Below are positions 42,103 through 50,523 of a stretch of DNA of 64,000 bases, piece after piece; within the stretch, counting starts at the first letter, position 1, and every line of letters starts with the position of its first letter. A program made the position numbers and the translations under genes. The notes under the pieces were generated by a model, which saw nothing but the letters and a program-made list of their open reading frames with translations, searched no databases and had not been told where the DNA came from. This stretch comes from Flavobacteriales bacterium UBA2306 (lineage in GTDB: Bacteria > Bacteroidota > Bacteroidia > Flavobacteriales > Weeksellaceae). The stretch spans positions 310,001 to 374,000 of the forward strand of contig DDVS01000004.1 in assembly GCA_002345565.1 (NCBI GenBank). The letters run 5' to 3'.

Positions 42103-42115
42103 GCTCCGTAGGAGC
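42103..42115. repeat. Short REP-like palindrome GCTCCGTAGGAGC
   Basis: A 5-bp perfect stem with a 3-base loop sits between the ABC ATPase stop and the terminator. I recognise GCTCC-GTA-GGAGC from flavobacterial intergenic repeats; only one copy is in this window. Confidence 0.4.
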
Positions 42116-42123
42116 GACACATA

Positions 42124-42152
42124 AAAAACTCCAAGAATTTCTTGGAGTTTTT
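42124..42152. terminator. Bidirectional terminator between the ABC gene and fumC
   Basis: AAAACTCCAAGA/TCTTGGAGTTTT is a perfect 12-bp stem with a 3-base loop, flanked by A and T runs on both sides, between convergent genes. Confidence 0.85.
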
Positions 42153-42184
42153 GGTCTATTATCTTTTGTCTAAAAGTCTATTTT

Positions 42185-43579
42185 CTATTTAAGACTTCCA
42201 ACCATATCTTCCGGTTTCACCCACTCGTCAAATTGTTCTGCTGTCAATAATCCAAGATTTACAGCTTCTTCTTTCAAAGTCGTTCCGTTTTTGTGAGCTG
42301 TTTTAGCAATTTTCGCTGCGTTTTCGTAACCGATGTGCGTATTAAGCGCAGTCACCAACATCAATGATTTGTCAACCAATTCTTTGATTCTTGGTTCATT
42401 TGGCTCAATTCCAACTGCACAATGGTCGTTGAAAGAAATCATTGCATCTGCCAATAATTGTGCAGACTGTAGGAAGTTCGCTGCCATTACAGGTTTGAAA
42501 ACATTCAGTTCATAATTCCCTTGAGTTCCTGCGAAAGAAATAGTCGTGTCATTTCCAAGAACCTGAGCGCAAACCATTGTCAAAGCTTCGTTTTGCGTAG
42601 GATTTACTTTTCCAGGCATAATAGAAGAACCTGGTTCGTTTTCAGGAATGTGGATTTCACCGATTCCAGAACGTGGTCCAGAAGCTAACAATCTAACATC
42701 TTGAGCAATTTTATAAAGAGAAACCGCCAATTGTTTCAACGCACCGTGAGTTTCCACAATTCCGTCGTGTGCTGCCAAAGCTTCAAATTTATTTGGAGCC
42801 GTTACAAAAGGAAGACCTGTGAAATCTGCAATATATTTTGCAACCACAACATCATAACCTTTTGGCGTGTTAAGTCCCGTTCCAACCGCAGTTCCACCAA
42901 GCGCCAATTCTTTCAAATGGTCAAGCGTATTGTTAATCGCTTTTTTCGCATAATCCAATTGAGCAACGTAACCAGAGAATTCCTGTCCAAGCGTCAAAGG
43001 CGTTGCATCCATAAGGTGCGTTCTTCCGATTTTTACAATATTCTGAAATTTTTTCGCTTTTTCGTCCAAAGTATTTCTCAATTTTTCCAAAGCTGGAAGC
43101 GTATCTTTTACAACCTTAGTATAAGCTGCAATGTGCATCGCAGTTGGATAAGTATCGTTGGAAGACTGAGATTTGTTTACATCATCATTCGGGTGAACTT
43201 CAGTTTTTTCACCTAAGTGTCCTCCTCTGTTGACGTGAGATTTGTTGGCAACAACCTCGTTCACATTCATATTAGACTGTGTTCCGGAACCGGTTTGCCA
43301 AATTACCAAAGGAAATTGGTCATACAATTCTCCTGCAAGAATCTCGTCGCAAACTTTCCCGATTGCATCTCTTTTTTCATTAGAAAGCACTCCCAATTCT
43401 GCGTTAGTAAAAGCGGCTGCTTTTTTCAAGTAAGCAAATGCATCGATAATTTCGCGAGGCATACTTCCTTCCGGACCGATTTTGAAATTATTTCTAGAAC
43501 GCTCAGTCTGCGCACCCCAAAATTTATCTGCAGGCACTTGCACTTCGCCCATCGTGTCTTTTTCGATTCTAAAACTCAT
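42185..43579 (-). CDS. fumC: Class II fumarate hydratase
   Basis: TCA-cycle enzyme of 464 residues interconverting fumarate and malate without an iron-sulfur cluster. The superfamily signature GSSIMPGKVNPTQNEAL is complete. Other active-site parts are SGTQSNMNVNEVVANK, DDVNKSQSSNDTYPTAMHIA, IGRTHLMDATPLTLGQEFSGY and GTAVGTGLNTPKGYD. The length is normal. It is a single-gene unit whose upstream region contains a repeat of the AACCACAAAAG family. Confidence 0.96.
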   Translation of the reverse strand: MSFRIEKDTMGEVQVPADKFWGAQTERSRNNFKIGPEGSMPREIIDAFAYLKKAAAFTNAELGVLSNEKRDAIGKVCDEILAGELYDQFPLVIWQTGSGTQSNMNVNEVVANKSHVNRGGHLGEKTEVHPNDDVNKSQSSNDTYPTAMHIAAYTKVVKDTLPALEKLRNTLDEKAKKFQNIVKIGRTHLMDATPLTLGQEFSGYVAQLDYAKKAINNTLDHLKELALGGTAVGTGLNTPKGYDVVVAKYIADFTGLPFVTAPNKFEALAAHDGIVETHGALKQLAVSLYKIAQDVRLLASGPRSGIGEIHIPENEPGSSIMPGKVNPTQNEALTMVCAQVLGNDTTISFAGTQGNYELNVFKPVMAANFLQSAQLLADAMISFNDHCAVGIEPNEPRIKELVDKSLMLVTALNTHIGYENAAKIAKTAHKNGTTLKEEAVNLGLLTAEQFDEWVKPEDMVGSLK

Positions 43580-43602
43580 TATATTTGATTTAAATTTTAT
43601 CT

Positions 43603-43729
43603 AACCACAAAAGTCACAAAAGAAGGTTTAATAGCATAGGAATATTTCTCTTTGCTAAGTTTTACGGTTTTGCGACCTTAAAAACAGGCTGTTGAATTAT
43701 AATTCTTAGCGGACTTTGCATTTAAGATA
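43603..43729. repeat. Degenerate AACCACAAAAGTCACA repeat (copy 3)
   Basis: The left arm AACCACAAAAGTCACAAAAG at 43603-43622 is clear. The right side has CTTTGCTAAGTTTTACGG and TTTTGCGACCTT, which resemble fragments of the same element but no longer pair well. It lies in the 285-base gap between fumC and the next gene. Confidence 0.5.
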
Positions 43730-43864
43730 ATTCTACAAAGCGAAGATATTTACAACCTTACGAAAATACTAAAAACTAAAAATTCGGCAAAATGAAAAAA
43801 ATCAATTCAGAAATTTTGTGAGATAGAATAAAAACCTTTATTTTTGCTGAAAATATATAGCATT

Positions 43865-44140
43865 ATGATGTTATCAGCATTCTGGCCGTTTTACCAATTT
43901 CTTTGGACTGTTTATTTCTTCACCATGATGATTTGTGGATTTTGGTGTATTTTGATGTTCTTCGGATTCATCGTACCACTTTGGTTAACAGAAGGAGTAG
44001 CAGAATATTTTGCCAAAATCAACAAAAACTTTGATCCAGAAAAAATCAGATACAAAAAGCTTTATGAGCAGGAAGGTGTAGAAGTAATCTACCAAAGACC
44101 AGCTGGAGAAAAGCCAGTTTCTCACGGTCACCACCATTAA
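43865..44140 (+). CDS. Small hypothetical membrane protein with His-rich tail
   Basis: Protein of 91 residues from the ATG at 43865 (a TTG seven codons earlier is less likely). It has a long hydrophobic stretch FWPFYQFLWTVYFFTMMICGFWCILMFFGFIVPLW, probably two helices. A charged tail follows (EYFAKINKNFDPEKIRYKKLYEQEGVEVIYQRP) and ends HGHHH. Not recognised. The histidines could bind metal, but this is speculation. Confidence 0.6.
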   Translation: MMLSAFWPFYQFLWTVYFFTMMICGFWCILMFFGFIVPLWLTEGVAEYFAKINKNFDPEKIRYKKLYEQEGVEVIYQRPAGEKPVSHGHHH

Positions 44141-44230
44141 TTTGGCAATTTTCTTTTCGTGAGAGATTGCACTCAAAGCGAAACAATATATAATAAATCC
44201 ATTCTTTTTAAGAGTGGATTTTCTTTTATT

Positions 44231-44340
44231 ACCACATAGACACATAGTTTTGTATAGATTTAAGATAAAATAGGAATGTGCTTAGTTCTATTTTATCTTT
44301 TTTAAAAGTAAATATTGCATTTTCTATGTGTCTATGTGGT
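44231..44340. repeat. Large nested palindrome, CCACATAGACACATAG type (copy 4)
   Basis: The outer arms ACCACATAGACACATAG (44231-44247) and CTATGTGTCTATGTGGT (44324-44340) are perfect over 17 bases. Inside, AAGATAAAATAG (44262-44273) and CTATTTTATCTT (44288-44299) form a second perfect 12-bp stem. The outer arm is a variant of the AACCACAAAAG(G/T)CACA arm. A further half copy, CTTTTGTGGT, lies near 44441-44450. Nothing else is seen in the 44141-44534 gap apart from the prfA promoter. Confidence 0.75.
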
Positions 44341-44509
44341 TTTATTAATTTTTAAATTGTTTCTAAGATATTCGCAAAGAACATAATTAAATGTCAATTT
44401 CTAAAGATTAACCTAGTGAACCTCGTGCAAAAACTTTTTGCTTTTGTGGTAAAAAAAATCAAATTATTTTTCTTGATTTTTGGCTCTTTCTTCTTGTTTC
44501 TTAATTCCG

Positions 44510-44517
44510 TATCTTTG
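44510..44517 (+). promoter_or_regulatory. -7 box TATCTTTG for prfA
   Basis: Exact TAnnTTTG match 17 bases before the ATG at 44535. Confidence 0.5.
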
Positions 44518-44534
44518 CAAACTAAAATTTACCT

Positions 44535-45623
44535 ATGTCTAAGTCATTAATTCCGAAACTGGAAGCGATAAAACAACGATATAACGAGGTGGCAGACCTC
44601 ATCATCCAGCCAGATGTGATTTCTGACCAAAAAAAATATTCTACACTTAACAAAGAATACAGCGATTTGGGAAAAATCGTGAAAGTATTCGATGAATATA
44701 AAGGCGCGCTTGATACTATTGCTGAGTCAGATGAAATCATTGCTGACGGTTCTGATAAAGAATTTGTGGAAATGGCAAAGCAGGAAAAGTACGAAGCCCA
44801 AGATAAACTTCCTGCTTTTGAGGAAGAATTAAAATATCTCCTGATTCCGAAAGACCCAGCAGATGATAAAAATATCATTCTGGAGATGCGTTCCGGAACT
44901 GGTGGAGATGAAGCAGCAATTTTTGTGGAAGATATGTATAGAATGTACACGATGTATTTCAAAACAAAAGGCTGGAAACACGAAGTTACTGATTCTAGTG
45001 AAGCGTCCAAAGGTTACAAAGAATTAATTATGAAAGTACAAGGCGAAAGCGTGTACGGAATTATGAAATTCGAATCCGGAGTTCACCGTGTACAACGTGT
45101 TCCTGAAACCGAATCTCAAGGTCGTGTTCATACCTCTGCAATTACGATTGCGGTGTTGCCGGAAGCTGAGGAAGTAGATGTGGAAATCAATCCTGCAGAT
45201 ATAGAAATGCAAACGTCTCGTTCCGGAGGTGCTGGTGGACAGAACGTTAACAAAGTTGAAACGAAAGTTCAATTAACTCACAAACCTTCCGGATTGGTTG
45301 TGGTTTGTCAGCAAGCTCGTTCTCAGTTGGCTAACAGAGAATTAGCGATGGAAATGCTGAGAGCAAAATTGTATGACATCAAACTTCAGGAAGTGGTTGG
45401 TGATATTGCAGCCCAAAGAAAAACGATGGTTTCCACAGGTGACCGTTCTGCAAAAATCAAAACTTATAATTATCCGCAAGGAAGAGTTACTGACCACAGA
45501 ATTAACAAATCAATCTACAACCTTGATGCTTATATGAATGGTGATATCCAAGAAATGATGGACGCTGTAATTATGGCAGAAAATGCTGAAAAACTAAAAG
45601 GTGAGGAAGAAGGAATTGCGTAG
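44535..45623 (+). CDS. prfA: Peptide chain release factor 1
   Basis: Release factor of 362 residues for UAA and UAG. The peptidyl-tRNA hydrolysis motif is TSRSGGAGGQNVNKVET. The nucleic-acid-facing segment VHRVQRVPETESQGRVHTSAITIAVLPEAEE is in place, as are the N-terminal coiled region and the acidic EMRSGTGGDEAAIF. The length is normal for RF1. It is a single-gene unit with its own -7 box and a terminator at 45675. No prmC is adjacent. Confidence 0.95.
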   Translation: MSKSLIPKLEAIKQRYNEVADLIIQPDVISDQKKYSTLNKEYSDLGKIVKVFDEYKGALDTIAESDEIIADGSDKEFVEMAKQEKYEAQDKLPAFEEELKYLLIPKDPADDKNIILEMRSGTGGDEAAIFVEDMYRMYTMYFKTKGWKHEVTDSSEASKGYKELIMKVQGESVYGIMKFESGVHRVQRVPETESQGRVHTSAITIAVLPEAEEVDVEINPADIEMQTSRSGGAGGQNVNKVETKVQLTHKPSGLVVVCQQARSQLANRELAMEMLRAKLYDIKLQEVVGDIAAQRKTMVSTGDRSAKIKTYNYPQGRVTDHRINKSIYNLDAYMNGDIQEMMDAVIMAENAEKLKGEEEGIA

Positions 45624-45674
45624 AAGATGTTAGAATCTAGAAGTTAGATATTAGATTCTTACTTAATTAATAAG

Positions 45675-45707
45675 AAAAAGCTCATTGAAATTTCATTGAG
45701 CTTTTTT
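45675..45707. terminator. Terminator between prfA and the DUF6146 gene
   Basis: AAAAAGCTCA/TGAGCTTTTTT with an inner TTGAAATTTCA forms a long stem with A and T runs on both sides, between convergent genes. Confidence 0.8.
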
Positions 45708-46131
45708 ATTTTGTTTTATCGATTCCTCTAAGTTCATTAAATTGGATTCCGTATTTCCAATTGCAATAAGCAAAGAATTGATATAATCTGTATTCGAAAT
45801 CGAAACCGTAGTTTTCTTTAGGGTCATAATCGATTGCTACTTCATAAAAGCTGGGATTGACATTAGAATAAAATCTAGAATTCCATTCGGTGACAAGAAT
45901 TTGGTTACGGGATTTTAAGCTGCTTTCTGTGAACATTGATTTTGGTTGTGCTCTTGTTGCTACGAAAGTTTCGTATTCGGTGTCAAAGACGGTGATTTCC
46001 CATTCTTCTGTAGAATCGGTTTTCTTCTGAGTGGAAATAGAAGTGTTTTGATTTTCAGTCGGTGATTTAGAAGTTGAGGAACAAGACCAAATAAATCCAA
46101 AAATTATGAGAAATGCAATTACGTTTTTCAT
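45706..46131 (-). CDS. DUF6146 family lipoprotein
   Basis: Lipoprotein of 141 residues from ATG 46131, where MKNVIAFLIIFGFIWSCSS gives a signal with lipobox Cys17. A Ser/Thr/Gln linker leads to a domain beginning EEWEITVFDTEYETFVATRAQPKSMF. It continues SLKSRNQILVTEWNSRFYS, EVAIDYDPKENYGFDFEYRLYQFF and YGIQF, the pattern I recognise as DUF6146. No function is known. The frame is open 14 codons upstream, but those lie in the terminator of the nuclease gene. Confidence 0.75.
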   Translation of the reverse strand: MKNVIAFLIIFGFIWSCSSTSKSPTENQNTSISTQKKTDSTEEWEITVFDTEYETFVATRAQPKSMFTESSLKSRNQILVTEWNSRFYSNVNPSFYEVAIDYDPKENYGFDFEYRLYQFFAYCNWKYGIQFNELRGIDKTK

Positions 46132-46162
46132 CTTGAGAGATTTTGATTTAATTAAAATAAAA

Positions 46163-46187
46163 AACCGTTCCAAATATTTGAAACGGC
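46163..46187 (-). terminator. Terminator of the secreted nuclease gene
   Basis: GCCGTTTCAAATATTTGGAACGG on the minus strand forms a stem with one bulge, followed by TTTTTTTATTTT, 10 bases after the nuclease stop. Confidence 0.75.
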
Positions 46188-46196
46188 TAATTTATG

Positions 46197-47393
46197 TTAA
46201 GGTTCTTTTTGTAATATAACAAAAGCGGGAAAATGATCGGAATATCCTCCTGTGAAAGTGTCTCCACTCCAGGATCGGAAAGGATAACCTTTATAATTAC
46301 CTTCTTTACCCACAAGATAAGCAGGCGCATAGATCTCTGCTTTGTAAACAGAATAATCTTTTCTCAACTCGTTATTTGGAGAATAGAGATTTGAAGAAAC
46401 GATAATTTGATCGAATAAATTTGGCGCATCCTGATAAGCTAAAGAAGCAACTCCTTTCTTATATAAAGGATACATCAAATTAAGATAATGGTTGTCTTCA
46501 TTAAGATCTTTTGGGTTTCCTACAGCTTTGAGGTAATTTTTCAAGCTAGAGCTTACGGGGTCATCGTTAAAATCTCCCATTGCAAATAATTTTGTGGAAG
46601 GGTCCAGAGCTTTTACACTATCCATTTGTTGTTTTAAGATTGTTGCAGCAGCATTACGTTTTGGAAGAGAGATAGCTTCTCCGCCCCTTCTGGAAGGCCA
46701 GTGATTAAGGAAGAAAGCCACTTTTTCATTGTCTAGGAAGCCTGTTAAAACAACAATGTCTCTGGTATATTCTCTATTTCCGTTATCTCCAAATATTTTA
46801 ACTTCTTTTTTCCAGGATTTTGAAGGTGTAAATCTTCTTTTCTGATAAATGAAAGCCACATCAATTCCTCTATAGTCATAAGAATTATAGTGGACAATAC
46901 CGTAATCGTATTTTGCAATGGCAGGCTCTTTTACAAGATCTTCAATCACTTGTCTGTTTTCTACCTCAATTAATCCAACTACTGCAGGAGCTGTGTTTGT
47001 ATAAGCTTTTCCCATTTCAGAAATTACTTTGGCTTCATTTTGTAGTTTTTGTTTGTAGATATTATACGTGTAATTTTTACCGCTTTTGGGTGTAAACTCT
47101 TCTGATCCGGATTGGATTCTAACTACTTTTTTACCTTTAAGAGCCTCATCATTCCACGGTCCTTTATAATCTTTATCTGTAACTTCTAGATATTTTATGG
47201 AGTCTAACGGGATGCTTCTATGAAAGGCTGGGTTGCTTATGTCTTTGGTTCCGTCAATATAATCTGCTGAGCGTACGGTATCCCAAAGGTTTTCAACATT
47301 CAGGAAGCCTACTGTGGCTGCACGAACTTGTCTTTTTTGTGCGAATACCAGAGAAATACTAATAATAGCAACAAGGCTAAATAAATTTTTCAT
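46197..47393 (-). CDS. Secreted endonuclease/exonuclease/phosphatase family protein
   Basis: Exported protein of 398 residues (signal MKNLFSLVAIISISLVFAQ). The EEP-fold motifs are in order: ATVGFLNVENLWDT (metal-site Asn), VVGLIEVENRQVIEDL (metal Glu), FFLNHWPSRRGGEA (catalytic His region), LFAMGDFNDDPVSSSL (Asp/Asn pair) and GYSDHFPAFV (final Asp-His). It should cut nucleic acids or phosphoesters in the periplasm or outside the cell. It is divergent from a large TonB receptor plus a DUF5689 lipoprotein, which suggests one nutrient-acquisition locus. Confidence 0.87.
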   Translation of the reverse strand: MKNLFSLVAIISISLVFAQKRQVRAATVGFLNVENLWDTVRSADYIDGTKDISNPAFHRSIPLDSIKYLEVTDKDYKGPWNDEALKGKKVVRIQSGSEEFTPKSGKNYTYNIYKQKLQNEAKVISEMGKAYTNTAPAVVGLIEVENRQVIEDLVKEPAIAKYDYGIVHYNSYDYRGIDVAFIYQKRRFTPSKSWKKEVKIFGDNGNREYTRDIVVLTGFLDNEKVAFFLNHWPSRRGGEAISLPKRNAAATILKQQMDSVKALDPSTKLFAMGDFNDDPVSSSLKNYLKAVGNPKDLNEDNHYLNLMYPLYKKGVASLAYQDAPNLFDQIIVSSNLYSPNNELRKDYSVYKAEIYAPAYLVGKEGNYKGYPFRSWSGDTFTGGYSDHFPAFVILQKEP

Positions 47394-47548
47394 AATAAAA
47401 AAATGTAAGGCTACAAAAGTAATTTTTTTTCAATATTCTGAGAAGAAAAAATCAAGTTTTTGTAAGAAGTGAAATTTAAATTATGAAAATTTGACAATTT
47501 GTTAAAATAAATAAAATGTTAAAAAGTTCTAATTATCAAAATTTTATT

Positions 47549-47556
47549 TACATTTG
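47549..47556 (+). promoter_or_regulatory. -7 box TACATTTG for the TonB receptor operon
   Basis: Exact TAnnTTTG match 61 bases before the receptor ATG at 47617. Confidence 0.5.
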
Positions 47557-47616
47557 CCTTCCGTGCATAACGGACTGTATATTAGAAAAAAAGAGCAAAC
47601 AAAACCTAATTGATTT

Positions 47617-50496
47617 ATGATTAAAAAATTATCATTAATCTCCTTATTTACAATGCTTCCGGCATCTTTTTATTTTGCACAGACTACGGTTTTTGCATAC
47701 CTTAAAGACGCCGATGGAAAGCCTGTGGAAAAGGCACAAATTGACCTGAAAGGAGAAGGTAATGATGTTACGGCAGACAAAATTGGTTATTTCCAATTTG
47801 TAGATCTGAAATCCGGGCATTATCAAATTGTAGTGTCGAAACCCAATTTTGAGACCAAAACTTTGGAGTTTGATGTGACTACGGAGAAGAGAAAAGACTT
47901 AGGGGTAATTACCCTTTATTCTACATTAACCGGAGCAGATCAAGGTCTTGCAATCCTTGATAATGGAGATGACGAAGGTAACAACCAGTCTTCAACAGTT
48001 GGTCTATTACAATCCTCTCAGGATGTTTTCAACAGAATTGCAAGTTTTGACTTGGGTGCATATTGGTTCAGACCGAGAGGTGTGGACGGTAGAACTTCTG
48101 AAAATATGTTGAATGGTGTTTCTATGGTAAAATCGGATAATGGTAATGTAGATTTCTCTAACTGGGGCGGTCTTAATGAAATTGTAAGATACCCGGAAAT
48201 TGCTGCCAATCATTCACCTTCCGACTATGCTTTTGGAGGCGCAAGCGGCGTTATTTATAAAAATACCAAAGCCAGCGAGTATAGAAAAGGATTCCAAGCG
48301 GTTTACTCTATCACGAATAGAAATTACAGACAAAGAGTTTCTTTAAGATATACATCTGGCATGTCAAAAAGTGGATGGGCTTTTACTGTAATGGGGGCTA
48401 AAAGATGGGCAGAAGAAGGAATCCAAGAAGGAACTTTCTACGATGCTTACGGAACATATCTTGGGATAGAAAAGAAATTTAGCGATAGCCATACAATGAC
48501 TTTTAACGCTTTTGCTTCGCCTACAAGAAGATCTACATCCAGTCCTAACACACAAGAAGTGTATGATTACAGAGGTGTACATTACAATTCTTACTGGGGA
48601 TGGCAAGATGGTGAAAAAAGAAATGAAAGGGTAAGAAAAACCTTCCAGCCGTTATTTCAATTGCAAGATTTCCTGAAAATTAATAAAAATTCCAACTTAT
48701 GGACTTCTGTTTCTTACCAATTCGGGAAAGATAAAGGGTCCAGACTGGACTGGCAAAACGCGAGCAATCCATCACCAACTTATTACAAAAAGTTGCCAAG
48801 CTATTATCTTAATAGTATGACTTATGGGGCTTACCACAATGGTACAAACCCAGCAGATTATGCCTTATTAAAAGAAGGATATGATCAGGCGTATAGTGAT
48901 TGGGTCAATAATAATCAAGAAGTAACCCAGATTAATTGGAATAACTTATATGCTACAAACCTTAAGAAAGATGCTGTAGATCAAGCAGAAATGTTTAAAA
49001 AATATGGTCTTACGGGTAACAGAGCAAAATATTTCCTTGTTAATGATGTAAGCGATGATAAAGTCCTGAATGCGGGAACACATTATACTTACAATTTTAA
49101 TGATAAGACTAAATTTTTATTGAATGTGTCTTATCAAAACTTCCGTTCAGAATATTATAGAGAGGTTAATGATCTTTTAGGAGCAGACTATGCGCTGAAT
49201 GTAGATCCATTTTCAGACTCTAACAGAGCAGGATCATCTGGTCTATACAATATGAACGATCCTGAATTGGCGAAACACGTTGGTGACAAAATTAGCTATA
49301 ACTACATTTTAAGAAGACAAGATATAAAAGTTAATCCTGGTGTGAAATTATCAACAGGACCATTTGATGTTTTTGTTTCCGGATTATTTGGTTATTCAAC
49401 ATCTAATAGAGAAGGTCTTTTTAAACATTACTTGTATCAGAATAATTCTTACGGTAAAAGTAGTGACTATAATTATTGGAACTATGGCTTGAAAGGACAA
49501 GTGGTTTACAGACTTAATGGTAGAAACTTCTTCGTTTATAATGGTGCGTACTTTTCGCAAGCACCTTTCTTAGAAGACATCTTTGTAAATCCTAGAGTTA
49601 ATAACTACACCGTTCCTAATATCAAAAATGCTGTTATCAATGCCAATGATATTAGCTACGTACTTTCTACACCTTTCATAAAACTGAGAGCTACAGGTTA
49701 TCTTACAGATACACAAAATGACACCAATGTACAAAGATATTTTGCAGATGGTTTACAACTAAGCGTATCAGAATCTGAAACCGGAGCAACAGAAGACAAA
49801 ACGGCCAGTGCTTTCGTAACACAAACAATGGCAAATGTTAACAAAAGAAGCATGGGTGCAGAATTGGGAGTAGATTATAAAATCTTACCAACATTATCTT
49901 TGCAAGGAGTTGCCAGCTGGAGTGATGCCAGATATACCAACAACCCGAATGTTTACATATCTTCCGACGTAATGGCTGCGCCGTATGCCAATCTTGGAAC
50001 GGCATACATCAAAGATTTCAAAGTTGGAGGAACAGCTCAAAAGGCTTTCTCTGCAGGATTTAGATACAGCTCGCCAAAATATTGGTGGTTAGGAGCCAGC
50101 TGGAACTATCTGGATGATAACAACCTGGATCCATCTGCCATATTAAGATCAGACGAGTTTATTTTAAATAATGCTAGCAACACGCCGTATGTTAACCTAG
50201 ACGATGAAAAAGTAGCCCGTTATATGCAGCAAGTTAAATTACCATCATCTTACTTTATTAATGCCAATGTGGGTAAATCTTGGTTGTTAGGAAAATATTA
50301 TGTATTGATTTCGGCTTCTGTTAATAATATTTTGAACAATACAAAATACATCACCGGAGGGTTTGAACAGATAAGAAGCTCCAACGGTAATGTAGATTTT
50401 GAGAATGATTACAATAGTGCATACCCTAATTTTGCCCCAAAATACTGGTACACACAAGGGCGCTCTTATTTTGTGAACTTACAAGTTAGATTCTAA
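47617..50496 (+). CDS. TonB-dependent receptor with CarboxypepD_reg domain
   Basis: Outer-membrane receptor of 959 residues. The signal MIKKLSLISLFTMLPASFYFAQ is followed by a carboxypeptidase-regulatory-like beta-sandwich (23-105, VFAYLKDADGKPVEKAQIDLKGEGNDVTADKIGYFQF). A plug (about 130-225, NRIASFDLGAYWFRPRGVDGRTSENMLNGVSM, then GGASGVIYKN) and a large aromatic-rich barrel ending VNLQVRF complete it. The size is at the upper range, suited to a large ligand. The next gene, 27 bases on, encodes a DUF5689 lipoprotein, and a secreted nuclease is divergent. The ligand may be a nucleic acid breakdown product; this is inferred from context. Confidence 0.87.
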   Translation: MIKKLSLISLFTMLPASFYFAQTTVFAYLKDADGKPVEKAQIDLKGEGNDVTADKIGYFQFVDLKSGHYQIVVSKPNFETKTLEFDVTTEKRKDLGVITLYSTLTGADQGLAILDNGDDEGNNQSSTVGLLQSSQDVFNRIASFDLGAYWFRPRGVDGRTSENMLNGVSMVKSDNGNVDFSNWGGLNEIVRYPEIAANHSPSDYAFGGASGVIYKNTKASEYRKGFQAVYSITNRNYRQRVSLRYTSGMSKSGWAFTVMGAKRWAEEGIQEGTFYDAYGTYLGIEKKFSDSHTMTFNAFASPTRRSTSSPNTQEVYDYRGVHYNSYWGWQDGEKRNERVRKTFQPLFQLQDFLKINKNSNLWTSVSYQFGKDKGSRLDWQNASNPSPTYYKKLPSYYLNSMTYGAYHNGTNPADYALLKEGYDQAYSDWVNNNQEVTQINWNNLYATNLKKDAVDQAEMFKKYGLTGNRAKYFLVNDVSDDKVLNAGTHYTYNFNDKTKFLLNVSYQNFRSEYYREVNDLLGADYALNVDPFSDSNRAGSSGLYNMNDPELAKHVGDKISYNYILRRQDIKVNPGVKLSTGPFDVFVSGLFGYSTSNREGLFKHYLYQNNSYGKSSDYNYWNYGLKGQVVYRLNGRNFFVYNGAYFSQAPFLEDIFVNPRVNNYTVPNIKNAVINANDISYVLSTPFIKLRATGYLTDTQNDTNVQRYFADGLQLSVSESETGATEDKTASAFVTQTMANVNKRSMGAELGVDYKILPTLSLQGVASWSDARYTNNPNVYISSDVMAAPYANLGTAYIKDFKVGGTAQKAFSAGFRYSSPKYWWLGASWNYLDDNNLDPSAILRSDEFILNNASNTPYVNLDDEKVARYMQQVKLPSSYFINANVGKSWLLGKYYVLISASVNNILNNTKYITGGFEQIRSSNGNVDFENDYNSAYPNFAPKYWYTQGRSYFVNLQVRF

Positions 50497-50523
50497 AAAA
50501 ACAACCCCAAGAAATATAAAACA

